Of a stretch of DNA of 64,000 bases, positions 1 through 10,818 are shown piece after piece. Both the position numbers and the translations under genes were made by a program. Every line of letters starts with the position of its first letter. The stretch's first letter is position 1. The notes under the pieces are model-generated. The model saw only the letters and a list, made by a program, of their open reading frames with translations, ran no database searches and was not told the DNA's origin. The DNA comes from Microthyrium microscopicum (Eukaryota; Ascomycota; Dothideomycetes; Microthyriales; Microthyriaceae), in assembly GCA_010405405.1 (NCBI GenBank), contig MU004237.1:2119345-2183344 (forward strand). Direction: 5' to 3'.

Positions 1-251
1 AACTCGAGATAGGAGTGGTTGTGCTAAAAATAGACCTCACGAATCCCAACCAGGCGCCACTTGAATCATGATACGAGAACCGGTCAGTTTTAACTAGGCG
101 TCGCGGTACTTGTAGGATTCAAATCCTCTTCTTGCCCTCTTTCCTTTATATCTCTGTTTACATCATTCGTTATACTTTTTGGATTGAGAAAGGTCAACAA
201 GTCTCGGCGGCGTAACACATATCTTATGAAACCCTGAGACCGGTCGCTACT

Positions 252-1266
252 ATGCACTACCAAGTCCTCAAATTCAAAGCAATCCTCTTCGCTGTTGGGT
301 TCTTGACCTTTGCGATCCCCAAGGCTGTATCAGCGCACGAAGCCACCGACGCAATCATCGAGAGTGACTATGTTTCCGACTGCAGTAGTAGAGCCTTTGG
401 ACAGTCAAAGTCTTTCCACGTACCTGTCGACCGATGTCTCAACATACCCAGCTGGTATATGGAAATCAAAACCGTTGCGTTCTGCAAAAACGGCACGCGT
501 GCGAAATGGGCACGTTTCCCCGAGAAAGGCTGCGGGCATGGCACTCTTGATGCAGACTTTGGGCTCGTTGATATAAAAGACAAGGACTTTCGTACTTGCC
601 TCGATATACGGGAGTATGAAAGCATGGCATTTTGGTGCGAGGGTTACCAGAAGAGCACTCTGCCAGAGGAGAAGGATGACCATAGTGAAAAGGTGCCGGA
701 GAATGAGGACAAATCGAAAGCTGGTAGTATCAGCGAAAGTGTCTGCATGCCCCAAAGAGCACCTACTTGGAAGCATCCAAAGGCGGATACGTGCGTTAAT
801 CTTACCTACAAAAGGCTCCAAATACATACGCCAGCTATCTGTGCAAACGGAACAGAGGCTACCTTTGCATTCTACGAAGGGGTTGGATGTCACGGTATGC
901 CTTCAGAGTTCAAGACTGTGGAGGAGAGAGACGCAAGGCAGTGTTTGGACGTTGAGGGAATGAAGAGCTTTGCCTTTTACTGCACCGGAGAGGGCATCGA
1001 GCGCAATGATGGCCGACCAACTGGTGGAAATGGTAATGGTGGTGGCATTTTGCAGTTCTTGCTTGTACTCTTCCTTATCTTCATGGTTTTCTCCTTGATG
1101 CTGTTGCTCACAGTTTTCACCTGGGTTCGGAAGTATGGAGGTAGTGTTGGTAAAGTGTTTGACTTTTTCAAGGTAAGTGATTCTCCCTCGTGCTTGATGG
1201 AGACCAATGCTGATATTCAACTTCTAGAACCTCGTCAAACCGAAAGAAGGGAGCATTGCACTCTGA
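252..1266 (+). CDS. Secreted single-pass membrane protein with duplicated six-cysteine domain
   Basis: Two exons, 252-1172 and 1228-1266, joined in phase 0 across a 55-bp intron (donor GTAAGT, acceptor TTCTAG), give 319 residues. The unspliced frame would run on to 1355 but ignores this intron. Residues 1-28 look like a signal peptide. Two tandem domains follow, with cysteines at 44, 62, 78, 94, 116, 129 and at 165, 181, 197, 213, 231, 244. The spacings are nearly the same, and both copies share CxNGT, GCxG and CLD...AFxC motifs. A Gly/Asn-rich linker leads to a hydrophobic span at about 266-290, then a short basic tail. I do not recognise the domain family. By inference it is a type I cell-surface protein with a disulfide-bonded ectodomain. 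The upstream 250 bp is non-coding and pyrimidine-rich. Confidence 0.75.
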
Positions 1267-2093
1267 GCCGAGCCTGTAGATCAGCTGCAAAGATTGTTGG
1301 TGATTTGTATGGTTTCCCACTAGTCTTTCCCATGACATGCCGGCGTGCGTTATGATATACTGAGGCTTGGGATTTCAAATGATTAGACGAAACGAAATTG
1401 TTGTCATGGAGATCGGGATAAGTGCGACAGTAATCCTAATATCGGTATTTTGCTCTAGACTAAATCACTTTCAAACCAGTTCGGTTTCAATGGGTCTCCA
1501 AAGAGAAAAGGTTCTAAAATCAAGCCCACGGGCAGAAATCAGCACTTGAACAAACTAGTAACCTACCGACTCCTTGTCATGCCATTGTCTGATCTCTGGC
1601 ATCACATTTCATAATAGTCAGGCAGAAGATAATCCCTCAGATCTGAGCTATTATTACCCGTTGTGTTCTGACGAAGTATTGTAGAGATCATTCTATGTCT
1701 GTATCTCTTCTTGATTGGAGATCTGTTTTTCTTTTCACGACATTTACATGTTTATGAATTATGTGCAATACATGACCCGAAGCCTAAAAATGAGTCAGGC
1801 ATAGATTATAAAAGCTTCATCTTCCCAAACATGCGTGCCGCGGAATTGATACTTCTGCACTCATGTTGGAAAACCCAGTTATTGACCTCGTACACGGGAC
1901 TTGCTGGCATGCGGGACTGTACTGATAGAAATGCCAGTTGATAAATGTACCTAGGTAGATACCTGAGATAGTTTAACATTGGAAGGAGAAGTTTGGTTCT
2001 GTTTTAGTTTGTTATATATTTACACGATTACGGTTAAGTTAACCAATAATCAGCTTGAATAGTCCACTTCGCTGGTGCGAAATATTGTTCACA
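1267..2093. other. Intergenic, 3' of the six-cysteine gene
   Basis: Only short open frames without recognisable motifs are visible. A small TAGGTA-type palindromic patch lies near 1948-1965. I see no gene. Confidence 0.5.
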
Positions 2094-2186
2094 GCTTGGT
2101 TAGCTCAGTTGGTTAGAGCGTTGCACTAATACACGACATATGTCCTGTTCATGCAAAGGTCACAGGTTCGACCCCTGTACTGAGCA
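2094..2186 (+). tRNA. tRNA-Ile (anticodon AAT) with 19-nt intron
   Basis: A full cloverleaf can be folded. The acceptor stem pairs 2094-2100 with 2179-2185, with two G-U type pairs, and the discriminator is A2186. The D arm has GCTC/GAGC stems. The anticodon stem TTGCA (2121-2125) pairs with TGCAA (2152-2156). The T stem ACAGG/CCTGT encloses a TTCGACC loop. The anticodon AAT is at 2128-2130, read as inosine-AU for isoleucine. A 19-nt intron (2132-2150) sits one base 3' of the anticodon, at the canonical position between bases 37 and 38. The internal B box (about 2165-2175) is standard. The mature length without intron is 74 nt. Confidence 0.9.
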
Positions 2187-2190
2187 GTTC

Positions 2191-2199
2191 TTTTTTTTT
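2191..2199 (+). terminator. RNA polymerase III terminator
   Basis: A run of nine T residues starts four bases after the tRNA discriminator base. This is the usual Pol III stop signal. Confidence 0.85.
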
Positions 2200-3953
2200 G
2201 TGCCGAGGGCCCTAGTAGTGAGATGGTACGAAAAGGTATTTTTTTCTCTAGTTCCGTAGATATGAAGCTTTGTTTAGGTTTGTTTAAGAGACCTACTAGT
2301 AGGACGAGGAATCTCTCAACAGTGTCAACCAGAGTACGTCCTTGATCTATCAGATCATTTCTTTTGGGTTCCTATGACCAGTATGTGGATTGACGCTTGG
2401 AAGAGTATTCTCAAGAGGAAGTACCTCATAGAATTTCTTTGTTTCTGCGGGTAGATATAGTCTGTATGAGCAGATCGTGTCGCGAATAGAGTGTAGAAGA
2501 CGCGATCAAGCGTAAGTTTGATACTGGTCAGAAAGAAACTTGATGCGATTGAGCGATCATACACAACAATGAATGTATTGCACCGCGCATCTCGGGTGGT
2601 ATCCAGCATCTAAGTTCGACTTAAGTTCGACTTGGTTGCGAGCGAACTGTTTTGCATTTGACAGGTCTCAATTTTGAATCTCGAGGCTTTCATTTGACGC
2701 GTAGTAATCGCCCAACACTTTTTTTTGCATAGTCGCTGCTCAAAAGAAGCGAGTAGAGACCGCACATCAACAAATACAATACTTTCAACAGATCGTCAAT
2801 CGATCGTCAACGAAGGTTGTACCTCGCCATTTGCTCATCAGATCAAATTACAGTCATAGCGCAAGCAGTTTGCTCTAAGGTACCTCGAGTATTCCTTCAA
2901 GTGCTAATCCGACAATTTCCGGCATTACGGTCAAAAGCACGTTCACTTCGCTTATCATTCATGTGGTGAGATCTGCAAATTACAGTAGCTCAGAAGGTCA
3001 TGTCCGATATCTGCCATTGCTCAAAACGATAGTCCTATCTATACTGTAGGCAGAGTTGAATCTTGAAAGGTAAATCGCGATTGATGCTGTGTGTCTTGTT
3101 GGTACTAAGTCAAAACTTATGCTCAAGCCCTATGGACAGAAGAAGAATTTGTATTCCAGGTGTATGGGACAGTACACCCTTTCTTTTGAGTAAGTAATAA
3201 CCCAATGCAGGGGACAAGTGACCACATCGGGTTGAGAACAGACCCATTGTTTTGGATAATGATAAGACTGACAGCTTCCGATCCTGGGAATCTAAATCGT
3301 ATCATATTTTTGGATTGAATCTGCTCCAACCGAGTAATCCGAACGTGACATTTGTCAAGGTTGATGGGTCTCATTGGGTCTGGTCCGCTGGACATTAATT
3401 AGAGTCCATATCTGATCTTGGTAACGACATGGGTACTTTGACAGCTAGGCTAGGAAACCTTTCAGCCTTACAATTTGGCGCAATAATGTTGTTTTCGACT
3501 ATATCGGATAATTGCAACCCAGTAAGAAAGGGTTAAGTAAGAGATTTTGCTGACAATTAAAGACTTTTCCTGTTCTACCAACTATAACCATACATCTGAT
3601 TCAAAGAATTTGGCGTAACAATGATATGATCTGCATAGTACCTGCTCACATGCTTTAGTGAATACATGCCGAGAGATAGAACTAAAGATGGATTCCTATA
3701 TTGCGTGAAATATCACAGACCACATCCATCGGCCTCGCTTAAGAAGATGAGAGATCTTCCTTGATTTAGATATCTCAACCGAGCTTTCAATTGATGATCC
3801 ATAAACCTCGAGATCTCGGTTCATTATACCCCTGGAATCCGTCAAAACAGCAATGATTCAATGCAGAAGAGTTATTATGTCCCTACAAGTCCCACGATAT
3901 CATTATGATGAATGCTTGTTCGTAAATACACCATGAGGCTCACACCGTAAATT
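2200..3953. other. Intergenic region, no gene seen
   Basis: About 1.75 kb, AT-leaning, with only short unconserved frames on either strand. The last 200 bp should hold the promoter of the FAD oxidase gene. Confidence 0.5.
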
Positions 3954-5879
3954 TTGCTGCTCAGTTGTTCTTTTGTCAAGAGATTCCCAGTCATGTTAAT
4001 CACTTTCTGTCTTTGGTCATTTTTGTTGTACTCCTTTTCAGTCCAAGCAGCAGCGCAATGCAAATCGATACCAGGGAGCTCGGGATGGCCTTCACTAATG
4101 GACTGGAATGAATTCAATACAACAGTGAAAGGGAGGCTCTTAAAACCCGACCCTCCGGCAGCGACATGCCATGATGACTATGATTCTTACAGCTTGATAC
4201 GATGTGCAGCTCTCAAAATCAAGTTCCTAGACTCAACATGGCATGCTGCTCATCCCACAAGTAATATGTGGCAGAATTACAATAATTATAGTTGTACTCC
4301 AACATCAGAGAGTTGCACAGGATCTGGTCTACCAATCTACGTCGTTGAAGCCCACGAACCCATGGATGTCAAAGCCGCAGTAGATTTTGCTCGCACAAAG
4401 AACATTCGACTAAACATCAAGAGTACTGGGCATGACTTTTTGGGGAGATCAGTCCAACCCAACTCTCTTTCTATTTGGACCCATCATTTGAAGACGACTC
4501 AGTGGCATGAAAAGTCATTCTCACCCAAAGGATGTGACCTTGTCATCGACGGACCTGCTGTCACTGCTGGATCAGGCAGTCAATGGGGAGAACTTAATGC
4601 TGAAGCCGATAAAAGGAAGTTAGCGCTTGTAAGCGGCGGCTTCAACTCTGTTAGCCTTGGGGGGTTTCTGTCCAACGGCGGCCATGGTGGATTGAGTGCT
4701 AAATATGGGTTCGGAGCAGATATGGTCTTGCAAATTGAGCTTGTGACACCTTCTGGAGAGATCATTACAGCCAATGAATGCCAAAATACTGTAAGATACC
4801 CTCAGAGTCTTGCCCAATATTTGTTCTGACACTCAAAAGGACTATTTTTGGGCCATGAGAGGCGGTGGTGGTTCTACCTACGGAGTCGCGCTGACTTATA
4901 CACTTAAAGCCCTTCCAACGTTCCGCACTGCAATGTGGATTGGCTTTGCCTCTGGCTGGGATGAAATCGCTTATCTTCATTCGCAATGGCCGAAATTGGC
5001 AGCAGTCGGAGCCAGTGGCTACATGATGGGTTATCTTCCTCTCATCACTGCTGTGCCCTTCTATGTCACGCTACCAAACGCTACGATAAGACAGCTCAAA
5101 TCTATACTAGACCCGATAACAGACAGTCTTGATGGCTGGGGCGTTGACGATCCACCAGCTGCCGGAAACTCATCGCGCTTATCAGGCCGCCGTGGCAACT
5201 ACACCGAGTTTGATAGCTGGGGACAGGCGGAGCCTCACGTCCATAGTCGACAGGATAAGACGAATGATTCTACTCAAGGGCTCTATAAGCGCGCTCAAGA
5301 AGGAATAACAGATTACTTTCCAGGAATGGGATCCAACAAACTCCTAGTATCGTGGCTATACAGTGCTGCAGATGTTCAGCATCCCAATTTGAAAGAAGCA
5401 CTCAAGGCTGCTCTTAGCGAGTCTGGGACCATTTATCTGAATGATGCCACCATGGGTGTTGGGACTCAAAATCCGCCATACCTACGCGGTGGAGGTAACG
5501 CAGTCAACCCTGCTCTTCGAACTGCTGTCATGAGGCCAGCGGCGGAGATGCAGTGGCTCGGAAATGATCCTGCTGTGTGGACCAAGAAGAGAGAAGTAGC
5601 TCAAAAGCTTGGAGCCTCATTACGATCAATCAGTCCCAATGGGGGAACTTATGCTAATGAAGTATGTTATTATGACTCTCTATTTACATTCTTTCCAGGG
5701 CTAACATCTTACAGGCCGATCCCGATACGCCAAACTGGCAACATGCATTCTGGGGTAGTAACTACGACCGGCTTCTTCGAATCAAGAAAATGGTCGACCC
5801 AGAAGGTGTATTTTACTGCAGGCGCTGCGTCGGAAGTGAATTTTTCGAGGATCATGATGGTATATTATGCCGGAAATGA
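3954..5879 (+). CDS. Secreted FAD-linked oxidoreductase, berberine-bridge (BBE) type
   Basis: Three exons (3954-4790, 4840-5661, 5715-5879) join in phase 0 to give 607 residues. The introns are 49 and 53 bp, with CTGAC before the first acceptor. A signal peptide ends near AAAQC; Met14 (3993) is an equally good start and gives a cleaner leader. The PP-loop domain contains TGHD with His160, the usual site for covalent 8-alpha-histidyl FAD attachment. The next flavin segment (GGF...NGGHGG, about 228-247) lacks the cysteine found in bicovalent members, so flavin linkage is probably single. The third exon restores the C-terminal BBE motif (NWQHAFWGSNYDRLL) and a typical GxLCR ending, where an unspliced reading runs into an unrelated tail. 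The family oxidises alcohols, sugars or alkaloid-like substrates; the substrate here is unknown. No biosynthetic cluster surrounds it. Confidence 0.88.
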
Positions 5880-6090
5880 GAATGGCTGTTTTTCCTCGTT
5901 GTGCAGATATACGGCCACTACAAGATATCGACCACTGAAACTATCGTGACCGAAACCCGTGCGACATTTCCTTATTCATCGGTTGATGAGCAAGTGATTA
6001 CTTGAATGTTTAATGTTTATAGCTGCCGTTTCCGGTCATATACGCAAGCGGGCTGCATCATCTATCCAGCCTGCAAAACTATGACACAGA

Positions 6091-6349
6091 TTCTTTCAAT
6101 GACTCTAAATCACGATCGTGGTCATTACTAGCAGGCCGTGACCATGATCTTGTTCACTACATTTTGGCCTTGAAAGATACAAGAGGCCCGAAAGTTCCTG
6201 ATCAGGCCTCTGCGGTAAAGTGCTTTGACCTAGGCTGCAACATGATATATGTAAGACAATCAGGAGTTGTAGTGGATGACATGTCGTTGAAGTGAGTAAA
6301 GAAGGTCTGATTTTGCAAGAGTGGTTCAGGCGGTGTCTTCAAATGCGGA
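6091..6349 (+). repeat. Diverged direct repeat, unit 1
   Basis: This unit aligns with unit 2 at about 6515-6740. Shared landmarks are TTCTTTCAA...ACGATCG near the start, TAGGCTGCAAC, GACATGTCGTTG and GAGTGG near the end. Identity is patchy, with indels, so the duplication is old. It ends exactly where the inverted-repeat element begins. Confidence 0.55.
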
Positions 6350-6510
6350 CAACTGGCTGACAGATTAAATGGCGCGCTCCATCGACTGTGATGGCGACCA
6401 TATGCTGCGCTTCAGAACCGAGTTCTTTATTTGGTCCTCAATGCGTAAAACCGTCGATCTCCATCGAATGCGCTGGAGCTTATAGAGTGTGATGCCGTAG
6501 GTGGAAGTTA
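6350..6510 (+). mobile_element. MITE-like element, truncated copy A
   Basis: It begins CAACTGGCTGACAG and continues with TGGCGCGCTCC-ATCGACT..GATGG. This matches the left terminal repeat of the full copy at 31658-31871 and can be followed into the interior (CGAGT..TTTA.TT). The right terminal repeat is not recognisable, and sequence of direct-repeat unit 2 begins at about 6515. The right boundary is approximate. Confidence 0.55.
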
Positions 6511-6514
6511 TGAA

Positions 6515-6740
6515 CCATCTTCTTTCAACGAAAATAGATGACGATCGCGGCTGGAGAGGTCGTAACAACGGCCTTGAATGACCAAAGACCCAGAACATGT
6601 CTTTTGAGGAAAGATCCAGGGCAAAAGGCTTTAAGATAGGCTGCAACGAGATATTTTTGTAGGAATTTTGAGAGTTGTGGAGGAGGACATGTCGTTGGAG
6701 TAATGGAAGAGTGGCTTAAGCAGTGGCTTAAATATGGAGT
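6515..6740 (+). repeat. Diverged direct repeat, unit 2
   Basis: Second unit of the old duplication described at 6091-6349. It contains TAGGCTGCAAC and GACATGTCGTTGGAGT. No coding potential is seen in either unit. Confidence 0.55.
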
Positions 6741-7059
6741 TAGCTCCGAACCATACTTGTCTTCTCTTCTCCACGGACTTTTGCTGTTATTGTCATCTCG
6801 TTAATCTCTTTTTCATCTCGAGAAATCATTGTCAAGCTCGATGGAGGGAAAACCTATCAATTAAGAGTGTAGTTGCATTCGCTTTGGTTATCACAGCAGG
6901 AGTAAAGGTTGCCCAGTGGTTGCTCTGAACGACTCTTCCACTCTGGAAGGCAGCAACGGCTCCTTTGAAGTCACTTGACGTGACATGAAGAACCCTCAAG
7001 CTCGAATCAAATTTCGTTGACTGAAACGAGTACTCCCAGATATACATCACCCACCGAAA

Positions 7060-8395
7060 ATGGGTCAACAACTGTTTCTTCTGGACCTTCCAAAGGATAT
7101 CCTGATCACACTGCCTGACTATCTCCATGACATTGAAGACTACAAGAACTTGACTTCAACCTGTCGAGCCTTTCGTGCTTGTCTCTCCTCACCGTCTGAT
7201 AAGACCATTCTTCGACTCGCAGCCGCTGCGACAAATATTTTCTTTCGTCCATCTCCGCACTTCTTGGTGACAGCAGTGGCTCGTCAACTAGGTAACTGGG
7301 CTCGCCTCTCTACGTCCAATGAACAAGTGTTGGCGCAGGCCTTCCAGAGCGGAATAGAAGCGGTGCTAGATCTTGCTCTACAGCACTGTAGCTTGAGCAT
7401 GGAGAGAATTCGACAATTACATAAACTTCGATTCTCAATTATCAATCCAGTGACGAACAGGATTGACCAGTGCATTGGAGAACAGTGGTACGCCACACCA
7501 AACTTCTGGCATGGCGGAGTAGACGACGCATACACTATCGATGCAGACGTCCCTGAGACATTCTTCTATCTTGCTATGTATGGAGAGTTCTTCGCTCCAG
7601 ACGCTGATATCCTACTCGGTACTGGAAACACTGACGCGGACCGAGCACTCAGCGTGGAAACACGACTAGAGTTTGTCAAATACTGTATCCCAGAGTGGGC
7701 TGCTTATCACTGTCAAAACAGTGCAAACGTAAGGATTTCCCGCAAAGACAACACATGTCATGGCCACACAAAAAGTATCTTCCCTGGTGATTTCTCTTGC
7801 AGGCTATGGATATCATAGCATGCTCAAAGTGATCATCTTGAAAACCTCATCCATTCTTTCCTGCGCGCGTCGGCTTCAATATCTCTTTCGTAAGCCTCAT
7901 GCTGACAAAGTTCAGGATGTCAAACTCGCCGATGGTAGCATTGATCCTCTTCGCCGTGTCTACGCCACAGGCCCATACATTGGCTTCGATAAGCCAAAGC
8001 AAGGAACAAATGTGTCCAGCAATCACATTGGTCTTCGGCATCTTCTAGAAAGTTCACGCTGGAGGCCTGATTGGACACTTGTCCGCCAGAGTGTTGGCCC
8101 TGATTTCGGACCTGATGATAGCGATGACGAGAACGAAGATGACCTGGACAGCCTCCCTTGGAAGCAGTTTCTTTGGAGCGAAATCGCTGTTTGTCAGGGA
8201 CTGGAGGGGCTCGGCATGATGTTGAACACAGACGCGGGAGATTTCAGAGTGGAGTTGTATGCGTTGCGTGACAGGATTGAGGCCCTCGAAAGAGAACCTG
8301 AGAGAGTGGTGGTGGGTAGAAACCATACATACAGACTGCCGTCTCTGTATAGAGATTTGGGCATCTGCTCTAGTGGGTACGTTGGAGGAACTTGA
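7060..8395 (+). CDS. F-box-like protein
   Basis: The model uses exons 7060-7728 and 7916-8395 (382 residues). Residues about 5-45 (LDLPKDIL...L..L..TCRAFRACL) fit an F-box-like motif, which usually recruits substrates to Skp1-cullin ubiquitin ligases. No leucine-rich or WD repeats are visible after it. The C-terminal half is acidic (DDSDDENEDD) and ends in a predicted helix with ELYALRDRIEALE. The strong donor GTAAGG at 7729 pairs in frame only with the acceptor at 7914-7915 (GCTGAC branch, TTCAG), giving an unusually long 187-bp intron. The nearer, better-looking acceptor at 7801-7802 leads to a stop after nine codons. An alternatively spliced or frameshifted gene is therefore possible. Confidence 0.65.
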
Positions 8396-9112
8396 ATTGT
8401 TTACGAGGGCGCTTGGAAACAAGTGAATCTCCTACGTCCTCTTCAGCCGGGTAAACTTCAATGTGTAGTCCTTGCTTTCTTGTTTCATTCTGCTTGTAGT
8501 CCGGGATGCTTGAGAAGTGAGTATGTTGCTTTGCTAATGATTTGCTTTCCAGATTTCGCGGTTTGTAGAGTCCATGGTTTACGTTTGTGACAAATATTTG
8601 GCTCCACATGTATCAACAGGGCTGATACGTCCAGATGATAGACAGAAAATAGATCGAATGTGGATACTTCCGGACGTGGCTGAATGTCCCTAGAGATAAA
8701 CCGATGATTGTAGTATTCGGCGCCGGCGTAGAGTATGATATCAACTACCTGTACAAACTCGCGGTCACCATCGGCTTATCTACTTAGGTAGCTGGGTGTT
8801 TGGGCATCATCTCATCACGTACATGGAGTCTAGGTCTCAACAATGTACCGATTGCAATGGGAAACTCACTAGACTTGGTGTATTGGTGTTGATGGGAGCC
8901 ATGACCGTTGCTTGCGATATTCCTGCTATTTTGCCACTACGTTGACAACCAAGCTAGGAATCGTTCTCCTTCATTTAGACTATTTTTCAGAACTATCAGA
9001 ACCAGGGACGGGTATCTCGCAATCCCAAAAACCTCGATATCATGTGGGTTATATCCTCAGCGCGGTGACCAAATATTCCTACATTTTGTTATTATACATT
9101 CTAGATTTTCAC
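8396..9112. other. Intergenic, no gene seen
   Basis: This lies between the 3' ends of two converging genes. Small frames near 8908-9322 show no motif and overlap the 3' end of the minus-strand gene. Confidence 0.5.
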
Positions 9113-10351
9113 TTATTTCCACCTTTTCCCGGCCTTATCATCAAAATCCTGCCCCTGTCGCTCCCGATCAAGCCGTGCATCAAAGTCCTTTTGCGCCTCT
9201 TCCTTTGCCATTTCGCGCTCCGCCATAGAGCTCGAGAAGCTAAAGCTGTCACCTTGCGGTTCATTGTTGCGTTGTTCACGTGGACTGCTCGACGCTTCGT
9301 TTCTCGTAGCTTTTTGGCGTAAACGTTCCCAAGCGCCTCGCACAGGCGTTGAGTTGTCATGCGAGTCTGGCCGCGTGGGCGAAGCATCATCTAAGAGATC
9401 CACGGGTGTAGCAGAATGTAGTGGATCGGCGGATGTATTCGAAGAGCCAGTGGACCAGGAGTTGGACTGCTTGTCGGTGTCCGAAGACTGGTTGGTGGTT
9501 GGTGAGGATGATTTGTAGCGAGCGACTTCCTTTTCCCAGGATACGTTTGCATTGTCGTCAGATTGGTCGTTTTGCGAAGGGAAAGCAGACGAGGTGTTCT
9601 TCCGTCTGTCGGGTCTTGATTTAAAGGGTGGCAATCCTCCAGTGATCCGCAATGCATCGTTCTTCTCAACCATAGGGTATTTTGACGCAAAGTATTGTTC
9701 TTGGTGATCAAGGTCTTCGCGGTATTGCCTCAATTCAGGCGCCTCGTTGACACCTTGAAGTAGAGCCTGTTTTGCCCCCCATTGACGAGCCATATCCGCG
9801 ATTACATAAACGAAGAAGAACTTTGTGGAAATGCGGAACCATTGCATCGAGCTCATACCGTTTCCGTACAAGGGCGAGGTCCTGCCGAAGTACGTTCCCC
9901 AAACAAGGTTGGCTTCGCGTGGAATCCTCAACAAGACAATCGAGGCCCAGAAACCTGCGGTATCCCAGTTTTCACCAGTTCCTACCGCACTATCCCGTAC
10001 TGTGAAAAGTGAATTCGTTTCGCCGGGAGTGAGCTGCCGGTTTACGTGAGCTTGAATATTTCTGATCCAGATTTCGGATTCTGTTTTGACGTTTTTGAGA
10101 AACATCTTGTTTTGCGTGGTCTCCCAGGGAATAACCAAGTCCAATATCTTCCCACTAATGCCCTTCCGAAGTTGACGTAACGCTTCGAAGTCCACACTAG
10201 ATAGGTCGACCTCTCGAAGTTGTGGATCTTCTCTTCTCTGCACAATCTCTTTCTGATAGGCTGACAGCTCGTCTTTCAGAGGCTGCGGGACGAACCCCAT
10301 CAGCCAGGTTTCAGATTGTCGTTGGACTTCCTCCTTGCGTTCGACAGGCAT
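9113..10351 (-). CDS. Conserved-looking protein of unknown function, 412 aa
   Basis: A single uninterrupted frame of 412 codons. The first 250 residues look folded: a charged N-terminus, then aromatic stretches (GENWDTAGFWASIVLL, SMQWFRISTKFFFVYVIADM). The FFFVYVIADM patch is the most hydrophobic part and might be one membrane segment or a buried helix. From about residue 255 the protein is low-complexity, rich in Ser, Asn, Asp and Pro. It ends in a charged region (MAEREMAKEEAQKDFDARLD) that may form a coiled coil. I do not recognise the family and assign no function. The antisense frames over its 3' half are shadows. Confidence 0.7.
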   Translation of the reverse strand: MPVERKEEVQRQSETWLMGFVPQPLKDELSAYQKEIVQRREDPQLREVDLSSVDFEALRQLRKGISGKILDLVIPWETTQNKMFLKNVKTESEIWIRNIQAHVNRQLTPGETNSLFTVRDSAVGTGENWDTAGFWASIVLLRIPREANLVWGTYFGRTSPLYGNGMSSMQWFRISTKFFFVYVIADMARQWGAKQALLQGVNEAPELRQYREDLDHQEQYFASKYPMVEKNDALRITGGLPPFKSRPDRRKNTSSAFPSQNDQSDDNANVSWEKEVARYKSSSPTTNQSSDTDKQSNSWSTGSSNTSADPLHSATPVDLLDDASPTRPDSHDNSTPVRGAWERLRQKATRNEASSSPREQRNNEPQGDSFSFSSSMAEREMAKEEAQKDFDARLDRERQGQDFDDKAGKRWK

Positions 10352-10818
10352 CTTGTTTAGAGATCGAGCTTTTCGTATACGATAATGGAACGGATTTGTA
10401 TGGAATTGAGACGGCCTATATGAAGTATGAACAGATTTTTGCTAGCGGTGGTTTCCCGGAGGTATGTCGAAGGCGAATTGGGTTGTAATGGAGATATTGG
10501 AAGCTTCCAAAGGTTGTAAAGATGACGAGTTGTATGGATGGAGGTTAGGAGCACCAAATATGGATGACTAAGCCATTCATTCTTCAATACATCATATCAA
10601 GCTTCTGATCGGGGTAGACAACAAAAAAGTCGATTTATTATTCGCAATATCAAGATCAAACAGATTGGAAGTTAATAGAAAGAAGTTATGAATGAGAATA
10701 GATCAGATACTTTATTGTCACCTGAATATGATACATGGAACTCCACAAGATATATGCACTCCTGCGATTTATCTTGTATGCCATGCTAACTAGTAGCTGC
10801 AAGCTATATAATGTACAT
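10352..10818. other. Intergenic, downstream of uL10m
   Basis: This AT-rich spacer separates two minus-strand genes. It should hold the uL10m 3' end and the promoter of the 412-aa gene. Nothing else is seen. Confidence 0.5.

Larger units (their letters stand above)
5880..7059. other. Intergenic region with repeats
   Basis: No gene is seen. The stretch holds two diverged direct-repeat units (about 6091-6349 and 6515-6740) with a truncated miniature inverted-repeat element between them. Both are listed separately. Confidence 0.55.

Noticed and set aside
368-1220. Minus-strand frames of 76-162 codons over the six-cysteine gene
   Set aside because: They lie fully antisense to a well-supported coding exon and show no motifs.
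1367-1941. Plus-strand frames of 60-76 codons
   Set aside because: Too short, AT-rich, with no signal peptide, domain or splice-compatible neighbours.
9109-10049. Several overlapping frames on both strands over the 412-aa gene
   Set aside because: Shadows of one long uninterrupted minus-strand frame.
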